A stretch of 64,000 nt of DNA, taken from NCBI GenBank assembly GCA_035222895.1, contig JAVYIG010001049.1, forward strand, positions 310,001 to 374,000. The letters run 5' to 3'. Positions 1-12,439 of this stretch are shown piece by piece (within the stretch, counting starts at the first letter, position 1; every line of letters starts with the position of its first letter). The DNA is from Strongylocentrotus droebachiensis. Taxonomy: Eukaryota; Echinodermata; Echinoidea; Camarodonta; Strongylocentrotidae. Below the pieces are notes generated by a model that was given only the letters and a program-made list of their open reading frames with translations, ran no database searches and was not told the DNA's origin. The translations under genes and the position numbers were made by a program.

Positions 1-410
1 ACGTAGACGAAAACGGATCTAGTAGTAGGTTGTCTGGTCGCGCACCCGATGTTGTGTGCTAAAATTCTTCCCATAGAGATTGCACGCATCCCTATGCAGT
101 CTACGTGCATTGCGCGACCATGCAAAAAAAGTCAAGTTTTTGTTTGTTCAATTCGAGATTCAAACCTTTATCTGTGATCCTGAAGGTGATACTCAATAAG
201 TGAGGTGTCATATGAAAGCGCAGGTTTTTCTCCATATTCCCCACAGGGCCGGCCCACCCCAAAATTGTAAAAAATCATGCTTAGACTAGAATCTAGATCT
301 AGTCTACTCTCAAAGATACACTCATAAAAAACAACCGTGCAGATAAACTAGAGTCTAGAGAAAGGCCAAGGTGGTGTCATAAGTTGACTCTTTTTTTCGG
401 CATATAAAAG

Positions 411-564
411 TAATGACTGCTTTAATATTCGAGAAATAGTTGTTTTTATACGCTCTCGGGAAGGTTACAATTGGGCTTTTGCCCTAGGCACGCCTCGGGC
501 AATAGCACAATTCTAACCTTCCCGAGAGCGTAAAAAAAAACTATTTCTCTCAAAGCAGTCATTA
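411..564. repeat. Foldback element
   Basis: TAATGACTGCTTTAATATTC and CGCTCTCGGGAAGGTTACAA on the left are inverted on the right (ACCTTCCCGAGAGCG, then AAAGCAGTCATTA). Arms are about 70 bp around a CTAGGCACGCC centre. Non-coding. Confidence 0.7.
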
Positions 565-839
565 ATACTATAAACAAAACACTAAAAAGTAACCTCTTTT
601 GGGAGTGTATTTTAAGTGATTTTTAAGTATGGTGCCTTTTAAACTAGATTTAAACGTTATCGAAACGTGCCTTCATTTAAACAAAAAAGGTACTCCTGTT
701 CACGTTTTCATCTAACGTAAAAACCACCAATTTATCACGCGACTGGAGTAACGTGATTCCACTTACCTCTGTAAATCAAGTGTTTATGACCAAATAACCA
801 CTTGACCAAGCAACGATTTTTTTGTCCGTTAACTGATGG

Positions 840-1585
840 TGGTGATAAATACGTAATTATTTGGTCTTGTAAGCACCTTTATCGATTGGTTTTACAGGTT
901 ATCCAAGGTTGATGGTAATAATCACGTTACTTACACCGGCTAGTCGTCTTATTGTTCTGTCCGTGAATCTCTGGTTATATTAAATTAGTAATTCTGAGGT
1001 GTCTTACAAACCTCTTTAAATGGTTTCAAAGTTACCATAAATGTCTTGGTTATGATCACGTGGCTCACGCTGATTACTAATCTAAGCTGTGAATACGTGA
1101 TATTTAGGTGTGAAAATAAGTAATTATTAGGTGTCTTAAAACACATTTTTAAATGGTAGCTAAAGTTGCCATAAGTTCCGCGGTGATGATCTCGTGACTC
1201 AAACGGATTAATAATCTAAGCTGGGCATACGTGACTTTTAGGTGTGAAAAATTAGTAATTATTAGGTGTCTTAAAACACCTTTTTAAATGGTTTCAAAGT
1301 TACCATAACTTTCTTGGTGATGATCACGTAGTTAAAACTGATTACTAATCTAAGCTGTGAATCCGTGATATTTAGGTGTGAACAATTAGTAATTACGAGG
1401 TGTCTTAAAACACCTATTTAAATGGTAGTCAAAGTTGCCAGCAGTTCCGCGGTGATGATCTCGTGACTCAAACGGATTATTAATCTAAGCTGGGCATTCG
1501 TGTTTTCCAGGTGTGAAAATGAGTTATTATTGGGTGTCTTGATGGTTTCACAGTTACCATTTAAGTTCAGTGGTGATAATCCCGT
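840..1585 (+). repeat. Tandem repeat, unit about 134 bp, alternating subtypes
   Basis: GGTGTCTTA recurs from 999, 1131, 1266, 1400 and 1533. Units 1 and 3 share CTGATTACTAATCTAAGCTG, while units 2 and 4 share GCGGTGATGATCTCGTGACT and GCTGGGCAT, so the array has a 270-bp two-unit order. A weaker copy precedes it. Confidence 0.8.
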
Positions 1586-1587
1586 GA

Positions 1588-1735
1588 CTGTTGGCATATT
1601 TCTATGTTCACCAGTTGATAAATGACTGTTGGCATATTTTCATTGCACCAGTTGATAACTGGAGTGTGCATATTTCCAGTTGCACCAGTTGATGACTGAC
1701 TGTTGGCATATTTCCAGTTGAACCAGCTGACACCA
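1588..1735 (+). repeat. Short tandem repeat, unit about 35 bp
   Basis: Four units of GTTGGCATATTTCCAGTTG followed by CACCAGTTGATGA. Confidence 0.75.
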
Positions 1736-2750
1736 ATTAATTTGCATATTGAATATGGGGTGCGTGCAGATCTATGTTTTTTAAACAATTTAGCTGAATT
1801 TACAGCATATTTCTTAATTACTGATGATTTAGTTATGTGCAATTCATTTCGAAAATACTACATATATAAATTACCAGTTATTAGGACATTTCGCTACTTC
1901 GTAAAAATTACGTTTAGTTAAACATGAATAAGGGAAACATTAACTATGAACTAAATAATTTCAATAAAATACAAGTATATGAAAAAGTTCGATTAATTGA
2001 ATTATGTAAGTCTACTTATTACCAATGCCTTTCCTTTTGAAATACAGACGTACCAGTATTGAAGTGTTGTTGCTGTTCAACTGGTTGGAAGTTTTACCAA
2101 ATGGTTCTAATGGCTCAGCTAGACCAGTTGAATTCTAACTGGCCTGGATCAACTGGATCATTTAGCCCATTTCAATTTCCAGGTTTACCAGTTGGCATTA
2201 ACTGGTTCATCAACTGGACCAGTTGCAACTAGCTTTCTCTTCTGGCATGTTTGCACCCCCCCGACACGATGTTCAGAAACGGGATGAGAACGTCATTATT
2301 TTGGTTCATTTATTGTGTAACATTTGCGTTATTATTGGGTTGAACGCGGGTTACAGTAACATATTTCCTCTTCGACGTAAATTTCACGTGAATGAAGAAC
2401 ATGATTCATCTCAAGTCAGCCTCGTAATATTCACGTGAATTTCACGCAGATATTTTGACTAAAACTATCACTAACGCTTCACGTGTTTCTGTGACGCGAT
2501 AATTTCGTTTATGAAGATGTAATTTCATAACCAAACAAACACGGGAGTATTAGGTTTACAAACCATGGTCTGCAAGGTAGGGATAATCACGTTATTATAA
2601 TGGTGATATTGCAGTGACAATTGCGTGATTTAGTGTACGTGTGTTTCAAGTTACCTAGTGCAATAAACGTATTAACACATTAACGTAAATGTCAGGTGTT
2701 TGTAGAACGTAACTCTCATCAAGTCGATACCTTGATATTGACGTGATTTT
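1736..2750. other. Non-coding stretch with recurring AACTGG and CACGTG words
   Basis: No coding signal. 2050-2230 has many ACCAGTT or AACTGG words on both strands; 2380-2760 has repeated CACGTG palindromes within TTCACGTGA contexts. The gene 1 terminal exon was looked for here and not seen. Confidence 0.5.
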
Positions 2751-3005
2751 CACGTGATTTTGTTTATTGGGAAACTATCAATCTTAAAAGCTTCAGTCTT
2801 TTTTTGTTTTTATGACGGATTTTATTTCTTTTCGCATCCTCTTCATGAAACGTTACTTTTCCTACCTGCTTCCTCTCAACTGTGTACCAATTGCGAGATT
2901 AAAATGGTCCACTTATGTGTGGCTATACAGAAAAGGGTACACTTCAAGTATAACAAATATGAAGTGAATTTCTGAGATTCCTAACATATATGACCGAATC
3001 AATAC

Positions 3006-3170
3006 CGTTGCTGATGATGCCATCGCTGATGATGTTGAGTAGAAGTCATCGGGATAGCAACCAGAGAGTTTCAGGTTCTTCAGATGAGGCATCTTAAAGA
3101 TAAGCTGAGCCAGATCACGTGATGCAGAGAGACGTATAGTGAGAATAGAGCTGATGTCCAGAGTCTCAAT
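3006..3170 (-). CDS. NLR gene 1, exon 12: cassette LRR exon (165 nt), last recognised
   Basis: Phase 0-0 exon of 55 codons, residues 1327-1381, acceptor ACAACAG|ATTGAG and donor GCAACG|GTATTG. It reads IETLDISSILTIRLSASRD, then KMPHLKNLKLSGCYPDDFYS. The SSIL subtype is shared with the first gene 2 exon at 63728-63892 and not with other array members, suggesting exchange between the two genes or an ancestral order of cassettes. It has no poly-G tract upstream. I found no terminal LRR exon (like 61609-61982) further left, so the gene's 3' end is probably outside the window. Confidence 0.85.
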
Positions 3171-4060
3171 CTGTTGTAATAGTACGACATCATGTTGGAT
3201 AAACAATTGCTGACATTACTATATTGAATTATATCTTACATTGCATGATGATACAGTCGCCACCCTCATTCACTTACAAAAGCAATATCTTCCTCTTACA
3301 ATCTATTGATAGAGATATTACTTTGAAAATTATATGTTGATACAACGTAACACAAATATGACAAAAATAGATTCAGAACATTTGGCAGTTTCCGATGGAA
3401 AACACAATCACAACAACTGGAACGAAAAGATTCGAATTTTATTTGGTAGGTTTTGAAATCATATATCCATTATCATCAGCAATTTTAAATTAAAATAGCC
3501 GTCATCCCACTAGCTTTCCCATAGAGTGGTGAAGTGTGACGTTATACAAAAAGATATATATATTTTTTTAATTTCTTAATTTTTACACTTTACATATTGA
3601 TACAGTTGCCATCCTCATTCATTCACAAAGCAAAACGTCATTCAACCAATTGATTGAAAAAGCACTTTAAAATCTAATAAAAAAAACATAAAAGTGTAAC
3701 AACAAATATACATGGATCATTTTGCGGTTTCCAACGAAATAGAAGAGACGAAAATATTAGATTGTTCCTTTTTGTAGGTTTTTAAATGAAAATATTTAGT
3801 CTCATCATCGTTCACCATTACAATGGACGTCTCTCCATCAGCATTCTCGTAACGTTCATCATCAATGTTAAAATCTTCAGTCTGTTTTTGTATTATGACA
3901 GAATGTTCACTTTTCCTACCTGTTTTCTCTTAACGGTGTACAAATTCCGAGAGTGAAAATTGTCCACTTCCGTGTGACTATATAGAAAAGAGTTCACCTC
4001 CAGTATAACAAATATGTAGTGATTTTCTTAGTGTCCTAAAGTATATGAGCGAATCAATAC

Positions 4061-4076
4061 TTATGCTGATGATGCC
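4061..4076 (-). pseudogene. Relic of a cassette LRR exon, donor end only
   Basis: After the usual donor flank (AATAC at 4056-4060 on the plus strand), only about 16 bases of exon remain. The sequence then jumps to the intron motif GGGATAGAAGAGAC normally found several hundred bases away. This is a deletion that removed most of an exon copy, including its acceptor. It explains the roughly double spacing between the exons at 3006 and 5249. Confidence 0.7.
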
Positions 4077-4393
4077 TTCTCCGGGATAGAAGAGACTAAA
4101 AATTTGATTGTTCCTTTTTGTAGGTTTTTTAAAATGAAAATACTTAGTCTCATCATCATTCACTACTACAATGGACGTCTCCTCATCAGCATTCTAGTAG
4201 CATTCCTAATTGTCATATGGAATTAAACAAATGGTATATTATACAAATGATGCATGCGTATGAGTTCATTATACGATCTATCCGCACTCAATTTGAGGTT
4301 GTGGGTATCTATCACACGAAGCCGTATGAAAACATGCATCATTTGTTTTATACAACGAAACTCCTAGATCCTTGTTATTTGAGGTAAAAAGAA

Positions 4394-4678
4394 TACACCA
4401 GTTTACGGTTACATTAGTGCGCATGCGCATACATGGGCGCCATTTTAATTGACGAGTAAACAAATCCAATGACCTAGAGGTCAGTGGTATTTATGCGTAA
4501 ATTAATATTGCGCCAATGCAAATGATGATGTGCGCGCACAACGCAGCGCGCAGGCAGTGATGTCATCATAATTTGCATGGGCGCATTCTTAATTTACGCA
4601 TCAACCAATGACCTCTAGAGGTCATTTGGTTTGATTACTCGTAAATTAAAATGGCGCCCATAACCGTAAACTGGTGTA
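4394..4678. mobile_element. Foldback MITE (TACACCAGTTTACGG family), copy 1
   Basis: Ends TACACCAGTTTACGGTTA and its inverse. Internal inverted blocks are GGGCGCCATTTTAATT, TGACCTCTAGAGGTCA-like and TGCGTAAATTAA. Flanks suit a TA target duplication. A sister copy lies at 42803-43154. It sits in a gene 1 intron. Confidence 0.75.
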
Positions 4679-5248
4679 TTCATTCAAGATTGTTTTGTGA
4701 CAGTATATGGCTGACAAATAAATCTCAAGTTTAACTCTTATCATGCCACAGGGCTAATCCCCATTGTGCCAAGATAGATATAGATATAGCAAGCGCACTT
4801 ACCTCTATACCCCTGTACGCGTAGTGCTGCGCAAGAATAGGCCCATGCACACTTAGTATTAAGCGCTCTAACCTCTTCGCGCACTACTGAGCACTGAAAA
4901 AGAGTGCAATAGGACCGGAAAATATTGAACGCTTTTTCATGAATAAGCTTGCAATAGGCTCAGTAAATGAATCACACGTGACCGCGCATGACCAATCATT
5001 TGATTAGGATCTGGGAGTGAGTTGTATAAAATATAGTGTTCACCATCAATGTTAAAATCTTCAGTATGTTTTTTTTTTTTTAAAGACAGAATGTTCACTT
5101 TTCCTACCTGTTTTTTTCTTAACGGTGTACCAATTTCGAGAGTAAAATTGTCCACTTCCGTGTGACTATATAGAAAAGAGTTCACTTCCAGTATAACCAA
5201 TATGTAGTGATTTTCTTAGAGTCCTAAAGTATATGAGCGAATTAATAC

Positions 5249-5416
5249 CTTTGTTGATGATGCCATCGCCGATGATGTTGAGTAGAAGTCATCGTGATAC
5301 TGACCGCAGAGACTCAGGTTCTTCAGATGGGGCATCTTACAGATGAACTGAGCGAGATCACTTGATGCATTGGGACGTTCACTGAGATCATCAAAGCGGA
5401 TGTTCAGAGTCTCAAT
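5249..5416 (-). CDS. NLR gene 1, exon 11: cassette LRR exon (168 nt)
   Basis: Phase 0-0 exon, residues 1271-1326, acceptor ACAACAG|ATTGAG and donor ACAAAG|GTATTA. It reads IETLNIRFDDLSERPNASSD, then KMPHLKNLSLCGQYHDDFYS. A poly-G tract at 5774-5792 lies 358 bp upstream of the acceptor. The frame is open, but it has no internal ATG near its start, so simple start-to-stop ORF searches would miss it. Confidence 0.87.
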
Positions 5417-6340
5417 CTGTTGTAATAGTACGACATCATGTTAGATAAACAATTGCTGACATTAATATACTGAATTATATCTAACATTACACGATGACAC
5501 AGTCGCCACCCTCATTCACTTACAAAAGCAATACGTTATTGTTACAATCTATTTGATAGAGATATTACTTTGATTTGTTGTTGTTGATAATAAGGTAACA
5601 CAAATGTGTGAAAATAGACTCAGCATATTTGGCAGTATCCGATGGAAAACACAATCACAAGAACGGGAACGAAATGATTCGATTTTTCATTTTGTAGGTT
5701 TTAAATTCATATATTTGTTTTATCATCAGTAATTCTTAATTAAGATAGCCGTCACTCCATCAGCACTTTCATAGGGGGGGGGGGGGGGGGGGTCCACATA
5801 TTGAGTGTCAAAAATCCGAATCTGATATGATTGTATCATTATGTTGGATAAAAAATTGCTGAAATAACTCGACTTGAACATGTTTTTACACTTTACATCT
5901 TGATACAGTTGCCATCCTCATTCATTTATAATGCGAAACGATATTCTGAAATTTGATTGAAATAATACTTTGAAAATCTGATCTTACATAAAATAAAACT
6001 GTGAAAACAAATAAACATGCAACACTTTGCGGTTTCTAAAGCGATAGAGGAGACGAAGGGATTAGATTTTTCATTTGTGTAGGTTCTTAAATTGAAATAA
6101 TTTAGTCTCATCAGAATTCACAATTAAAATGAACGTCTCTCAAGCAGCATTTCCGAAGCATTCTGAATAGTTCATATGAAATGAAAAATATGGTATATAT
6201 TAATCGTTATCAATCTGATAATCTTCAGTATGTTTTTGTTTTATGACAGAAAGTTCATTTTCTCGCTTCCACGTCCGTGAACATTTAACTTTTCCTACCT
6301 GCTTCCTCTCAACGATGTACCAATTGCGAGAGTAAAATCG

Positions 6341-6487
6341 TCAACGGGAGATCCAACTTCACAGGTTTTCGCAACCTTCATGGAAAGACCCCAATATAAC
6401 CTTTGTAAATACAGTTAACATTTACTGTTACTTTGTATACTTTGATTTTTTTATATTGGGAAATATATTGAATTGAATTGAATTGAA
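6341..6487 (+). mobile_element. LINE 3' end with TTGAA-repeat tail
   Basis: A 3' UTR-like segment ending in ATTGAATTGAATTGAATTG splits an array intron motif (GAGAGTAAAATCGTC|...|CTTCCGTGTGACTAT). Only the last 150 bases or so of an element were inserted. Confidence 0.6.
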
Positions 6488-6582
6488 CTTCCGTGTGACT
6501 ATTATAGAAAAGAGTTTACTTCCAGTATGACAAATATGAAGTGATTTTCATACAGTCCTAAAATATATGACCGAACCAATAC

Positions 6583-6750
6583 CTTTGCTGATGATGCCAT
6601 CACCGATGACGTTGAGTAGAAGGCATCGTGATACTGACCGTCGAATGTCAGGTCCTTCAGATGAGGCATCTTAAAGATGAACTGAGCGAGATCACGTGAT
6701 GCATCAGAACGTTTACTGATATCAGCAGAGCGGATGTTTAGAGTCTCAAT
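6583..6750 (-). CDS. NLR gene 1, exon 10: cassette LRR exon (168 nt)
   Basis: Phase 0-0 exon, residues 1215-1270, acceptor ATATAACAG|ATTGAG and donor GCAAAG|GTATTG. It reads IETLNIRSADISKRSDASRD, then KMPHLKDLTFDGQYHDAFYS, with SVMASSAK at the end. A poly-G tract at 7104-7120 lies 354 bp upstream in the transcript. A short LINE 3' tail with a TTGAA repeat (about 6341-6487) has inserted into the intron just downstream of it. No stop or frameshift. Confidence 0.87.
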
Positions 6751-7692
6751 CTGTTATATTAGTACGACATCATGTTGGATAAACAATTGCTGACATTACT
6801 ATATTGAATTATATCTTACATTACATGATGATACAGTCGCCACCTCATTCACTTACAAAATCAATATCTTACACTTACACTCTTTTGATAGAGATATTAC
6901 TTTGATAATTATAATTCTTTATAACGTAACACAAATGTGTGAAAATAGGCTCAGAACATTTGCCAGTTCCGATGGAAGCACAATCACAACAACGGGAAAG
7001 AAATGATTCGTTTTTTTCATTTTGTAGGTTTTGAATTCATATATTTATTTTATCATCGGCAATTCTTAATTAAAATAGCCGTCACTCCATCAACACTTCC
7101 ATAGGGGGGGGGGGGGGGGGTCCACATACAGAGTGTCCAAAGTCCAAATCTGACATAATTGTAGCATTATGTTGGATAAACAATTGCTGACATTACTCGA
7201 CTTGAACATAGTTTTACACTTTACGTCTTGATACAGTTGCCATCCTCATTCATTCACAAAGCAAAACGTCATTCCAAAACTTGATGGAAAAAGCACTTTA
7301 AAAGCTAATTTTACATAACATAAAAGTTTGAAAACAAATAAACATGAATCACTTTGCGGTTTCCAAAGTGAAAGAAGGGACTAAAAATTAGATTGTTCCT
7401 TTTTGTAGGTTTTTAAATGAAAATATTTAGTCTCATCATCATTCACTATTACAATGGACGTCTCTCCATCAGCATTCTCGTAACGTTTACCATCAATGTT
7501 AAAATCGTCAGTCTGTTTTTGTATCATGACAGAATGTTCACTTTTTCTACCTGTTTTCTCTTAACGGTGTACCAATTCCGAGAGTGAAAATTGTCCACTT
7601 CCGTGTGACTATATAGAAAATAGTTCACTTCCAGTATAACAAATATGTAGTGATTTTTCTTAGTGTCCTAAAGTATATGAGCGAATCAATAC

Positions 7693-7860
7693 CTTTGATG
7701 ATGATGCCATCTCCCATGATGTTGAGTAGAAGTCATTGTGATACTGACCGTGGACTGTCAGGTTCTTCGGATGAGGCATCCTAAAGATGAACTGAGCGAG
7801 ATGCCGTGATGCATTGGGACGATCACTGAGATCATTAGAGCGGATGTTCAGAATGTCAAC
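7693..7860 (-). CDS. NLR gene 1, exon 9: cassette LRR exon (168 nt)
   Basis: Phase 0-0 exon, residues 1159-1214, acceptor ACAACAG|GTTGAC and donor TCAAAG|GTATTG. It reads VDILNIRSNDLSDRPNASRH, then RMPHPKNLTVHGQYHNDFYS, and ends SWEMASSSK. The Leu-to-Pro change in MPHPKN hits an otherwise invariant LRR leucine, so this repeat may be structurally weakened or newly diverging. A poly-G tract at 8220-8233 lies 360 bp upstream of the acceptor. The frame is intact. Confidence 0.88.
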
Positions 7861-8273
7861 CTGTTGTAATAGTACGACATCATGGTAGTTAAACAATTGT
7901 TGACATTACTATATTGAATTATATCTTACATTACATGATGATACAGTCGTCACCCTCATTCACTTACAAAAGCAATACGTTACTTTTACAAATTAATTGA
8001 TAGAGATATTACTTTGAAGAAAACAATTCTTCATAAAAACTTAACACGATTGTGTGAAAAATAGATTCAGAACATTTGGCAGGTTTCAATGGAAAATTTA
8101 ATCAAAACAACGGGAAAGAAGAGATTAGATTTTTCATTTTGTAGGTTTTGAATTGATAGTAGTATTATCATCAGCAATTCTTAATTAAAATAGACGTCAT
8201 TCCATCAGCACTAACATATGGGGGGGGGGGGGGTCCACATATTGAGTGTCCAAATTCCCAATCTGATATAATT

Positions 8274-10286
8274 AGGTGGTCTGTCAAAGACAGATCACCT
8301 ATTGATTTCGTTAGAATTTTCTTTCTTTATTATTTATTTCTTTATTTTTATTTCTTCCGTACACTTTTTTGTGTACACTTTTACTCAAAATCGACTAAAG
8401 TCAATATCCTTCAAATTTCTGTCAGTCATCAGGCCCTATAATATCAAGTTCCCGAAACCTTTTTCAAGGTCATGGGGTCATCGTGACATCATCCAGGCGC
8501 CATTTTGTAAAAATCGGGTCATTATCATATCTCGATATTTGGTATACATCAACTTCAGGTCAAAGGGCAACAAACAATTTTAATAAAATTTGCGCGCGCA
8601 CCTCGACGCACACGTACGTGCGGATTACATTTGTATAATGCTCCGATTCGTCCCAAATTTTTTTTGCACACGTGTCCGGCCATTTAAAGCATTTTTAAAA
8701 TTTGCGCGCGAGCACTTATGCGTGCGCGTTTCCGCACGTACTGGCATTTTGCAATATAAAATCGCCAAATTTTCTCTGCAATCATATTTACCATTTTTCC
8801 CCAAGCATTTTGGTACCTTGTTCACTGTTTTCTGACCAGTAATAACGCAATTAGCGTACGTCAAAATTAACAGCACGCGCGGACCTGAGCTATCCTTATC
8901 CAAATTACATGTGCAAAAACATGCTTATACAAAATTCATTTTAACTCTTCAGAATGGATGGATACCCCCCAATTTTTTTTTTATATTTAAAAAGATTATG
9001 AGTTGGAGACATGATTTCATGACTCATTTGACCCTCATTTAACTCATGACGCCATCATTATGGCCTCAGAACTCAAAATTTCAATTTGCATATTATGACG
9101 TCAGCATATTTCTTGAAAATTGATTGTATCTCTCATCTATTTTCTTTCAAATTTGGATATGTTCTAGCTGAGAATATTTTCTACAAATGCGGTTGCCACG
9201 ATATTTCAATTTGACAATGGCATCATGGCGTATTTTTGCGATTAAAGGAGGCATGTCAATTTTTCACATTTTGCGTGTATTCTCTAGGGGACATGACTTT
9301 TTCTCAAAACTGGATTCTACATTCCCGTCTTTCGCGAGCAATATCTACGCTGTTTTAGCTTCGTTTTTGCTGAGCTTCGACTATGTTGTAGCTGAGACAA
9401 TAAGCTATCACAACTGTGTCCTTTATTATTCGATCAGATTCCGGGACCATTCTCATATTTCACTTGCAATGTGGGATTTGAGAATTCCATTTCCGTTTAC
9501 GTGTAATCGCTATGGGAAATGTTTTGGTATAACGCACTTGACTTCCGTCCTCGAAACCCCTGGTTCGAGTCGGGGCGTCTCCAACAATTTTTTCTTTCCT
9601 TTTTTTTTGTCTCTTTGACCTTTTACACTACCGTTTCCTTTGAATATTATAAACGTAAAATCGCAAAAAATGTAATAAACAACTATATTTACTTTATTAT
9701 TACCCCATTACCACTTGATCCCTATCTTTTTGCATGTAATTCCTATGGGAGATGACTTTTTCTCAAATCTGGATTCTACATGCATGTCTTTTGCGAGCAA
9801 TATCGCCGTTATTTCAGCTTGAATTTTGTTGATTTTTGAGTATGTTGTAGCTGAGACTATATGCTATCTAAATTTTCTCTCATTTTTTCAATCTGATGTC
9901 ATATCATGGTCTGTTGATGATGATCATCATCAACATCATCATCGCCATCATCATTATCATCATTATCATTAACATTATCATTAATATCATCATCTAAAAT
10001 TATCATTATCATCATCATCATCATCATCATTATCATGATCATCATCGTCATCATTATCATCATCATCATTAACATTATCATTAATATCGTCATCTAACAT
10101 TATCATTATCATCATCATCACCATTACTATCATGATCACCATCATGTTCATCATCATCATCATTATGATCATCATTGTTTACATGTCTATATAACTTATC
10201 CCTTTCTCTTTATAGTAAATATTCAAATCTTTCATAAGTTTAAAAACAGACCACCTTATTCGTCAAAGTGACGAATTAAAATCTAG
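8274..10286. mobile_element. Non-autonomous Helentron-like element
   Basis: Interrupts the array intron motif CTGATATAATT|GTAACATTATG, so both ends are fixed by comparison with sister units. The 5' end is a perfect hairpin (AGGTGGTCTGTC, AAA, then its inverse with one bulged base, 8274-8300). ACAGACCACCT, the inverse of the 5' tip, occurs at 10246-10256, followed by a terminal hairpin (ATTCGTCAAAGTGACGAAT, 10258-10276) and an end of CTAG. Asymmetric inverted tips plus a 3' stem-loop and insertion at T-T fit Helentrons. Inside are a roughly 120-bp direct repeat (about 9290-9420 and 9750-9870) and ATC-repeat DNA (9905-10180). No transposase or helicase frame is present. Confidence 0.6.
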
Positions 10287-10706
10287 TTGTAACATTATGT
10301 TTGATTAACAATTCCTTACATTACACGACTTGAACATATGTTTACACTTTACGTGTTGATACAGTTGCCATCCTCATTCATTCACAAAGCTAAACGTCAT
10401 TCTGATATTTGATTCAGATACAGTAGTACTTTGGAATTCTAATTTTACATAACATAAACGTGTGAAAAGAAATAAACATGGAACACTTTGCAGTTTCCAA
10501 AGGGATAGAAGAGACGGAGAGATTCGATTTTTCATTTTTGTAGAATTTTAAATTAAAGTATTTAGTCTCATCATCATTCACAATTACAATGGGCGTCTCT
10601 CCATCAGCATTCTCGTAGCATTCCGAATTGTCATATGGAATTAAAGATATGGTTTGTAATATATTATGCACCATCCATGTTAAAATCTTCAGGCTGAGTT
10701 TGTATA

Positions 10707-11372
10707 ATAATAATAATAATAATAATAGGCATTTGTATAGCGCCGTCTATCTAGACAATGCTATTCCGAGGCGCACAAGAAAAATAGAAAGAATGAGAAA
10801 GTTTGGACGAAAAAGTTCGGATGAGTGTCATAGTGCCAAGTACAGGTATTGTTAAACAAGATAAGATTTCAGCTTTGATTTAAAGGTCTCTGGGGAAGTT
10901 ATAATTCTCAAATTAAATGGTAAATTATTCCAAAGACAAGGTGCTGTAGATGAATAAGCCCTTTCACCACAGGCTACTTGTGTCTTTGGGATCTTAAGAA
11001 TATGCTGGTGTGATGATCTTAGACTACGAGCTGGTGTATAAAGCATAACAAGGTTTTGTAAATAGTTTGGTGGTAATCCGTTTACAGCCTTCCATGTGGG
11101 GAGAAGGATTTTGAATTCTATGCGCTTTCGGATTGGCAACCAGTTCAGCTTTTTGAGAACAGGAGAAATGTGATCATGTTTAGATGTCCCTGATAAAACC
11201 CTGGCAGCTGCATTCTGAGCATGTTGAAGTTTGTCAAGATTGCGTGAAGTAATATTGAAAAGAAGAGCATTGCCAATACCTAATCGAGATTTAAAAAAAT
11301 GCATGTATCAGCAAAGCAGCACACTCATGGTCAAGGACTTCTCGAATGCTATTAACATTATGGATGTTATAA
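10707..11372 (-). mobile_element. CR1/L2-like LINE 3' fragment inside the LRR array
   Basis: The minus strand encodes the end of ORF2 (10852-11304): LDKLQHAQNAAARVLSG, then LNWLPIRKRIEFKILL and PCLWNNLPFNLR, ending FKSKLKSYLV. A 3' UTR with GGCGCTATACAAATGCC and a TTA-repeat tail follows. It interrupts the array intron motif TTTGTAT|TATGGCAGAAAG, which fixes the insertion point. It is a dead 5'-truncated copy in the intron between exons 8 and 9. Confidence 0.85.
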
Positions 11373-11568
11373 TATGGCAGAAAGTTTACTTTTCACTTCC
11401 ACGTCCATAAACATTTAACTTTTCCTTCCTGCTTCCTCTCAGCGGTGTACTAAGTTGGGAGAATAAATGGAGAAACTTGCGTTTGACAATATAGAAAAAG
11501 TTCACTTCAGGTATAACAAATATGTAGTGATTTTCCTAGAGTCCTAAAATATATGACCGAACCAATAC

Positions 11569-11733
11569 CTTTGCTGATGATGCCATCGCCGATGATGTTG
11601 AGTAAAAGTCATCGTGATAGTAACCATCGAGTGTCAGGTTCTCCAGATGAGGCATCTTACAGATGAACTGAGCGAGATCACGTGATGCATTGGGACGTTC
11701 ACTAAGACTAGAGCGTATGTCCAGAATCTCAAC
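11569..11733 (-). CDS. NLR gene 1, exon 8: cassette LRR exon (165 nt)
   Basis: Phase 0-0 exon of 55 codons, residues 1104-1158, acceptor ACAACAG|GTTGAG and donor GCAAAG|GTATTG. It reads VEILDIRSSLSERPNASRD, lacking one codon relative to the 168-nt form, then KMPHLENLTLDGYYHDDFYS. A poly-G tract at 12095-12112 lies 362 bp upstream of the acceptor. The intron downstream in the transcript carries a LINE 3' fragment and a Helentron-like element, which explain the long gap to the next exon. Confidence 0.88.
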
Positions 11734-12439
11734 CTGTTGTAATAGTACGACATCATGGTAGATAAACAATGGCTGACATTACTATATTGAATTATATCTT
11801 ACATTACATGATGATACAGTCGTCACCCTCATTCACTTACAAAAGCAATACGTTACTTTTACAAATTATTTGATAGAGATATTACTTTGAAGAAAACAAT
11901 TCTTCATAAAAACTTAACACAATTGTGTGTAAAAAAATAAATTCAGAATATTTGGCAGGTTTCAATGGAAAACTTAATCAAAACAACGGGAAAGAAGAGA
12001 TTAGATTTTTCATTTTGTAGGTTTTGAATTGATAGTAGTATTATCATCAGCAATTCTTAATTAAAATAGCCGTCACTCCATCAGCACTACCATAGGGGGG
12101 GGGGGGGGGGGGTCCACATATTGAGTGTCCAAAGTCCCAATCTGATACAATTGTAACATTATGTTTGATTAACAATTCCTTACATTACACGACTTGAACA
12201 TATTTTTACACTTTACATGTTGATACAGTTGCAATCGTCATTCATTCACAAAGCTAAACGTCATTCTGATATTTGATTTAAATACAGTATTACTTTGAAA
12301 ATCTAATTTTACATAACATAAACGTGTGAAAAAAAATAAACATGGAACATTTTGCAGTTTCCAAAGGTATAGAAGAGACGGAGAGATTCGATTTTTCAAT
12401 CTTGTAGAATTTTAAATTAAAGTATTTAGTCTCATCATC

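Noticed and set aside
8590..8903. Overlapping frames of 81 and 92 codons
   Set aside because: They lie within the Helentron-like element, overlap on opposite strands and show no domain.
9899..10175. Met/Asp-rich frames on the minus strand
   Set aside because: Translation of an ATC microsatellite inside the Helentron-like element.
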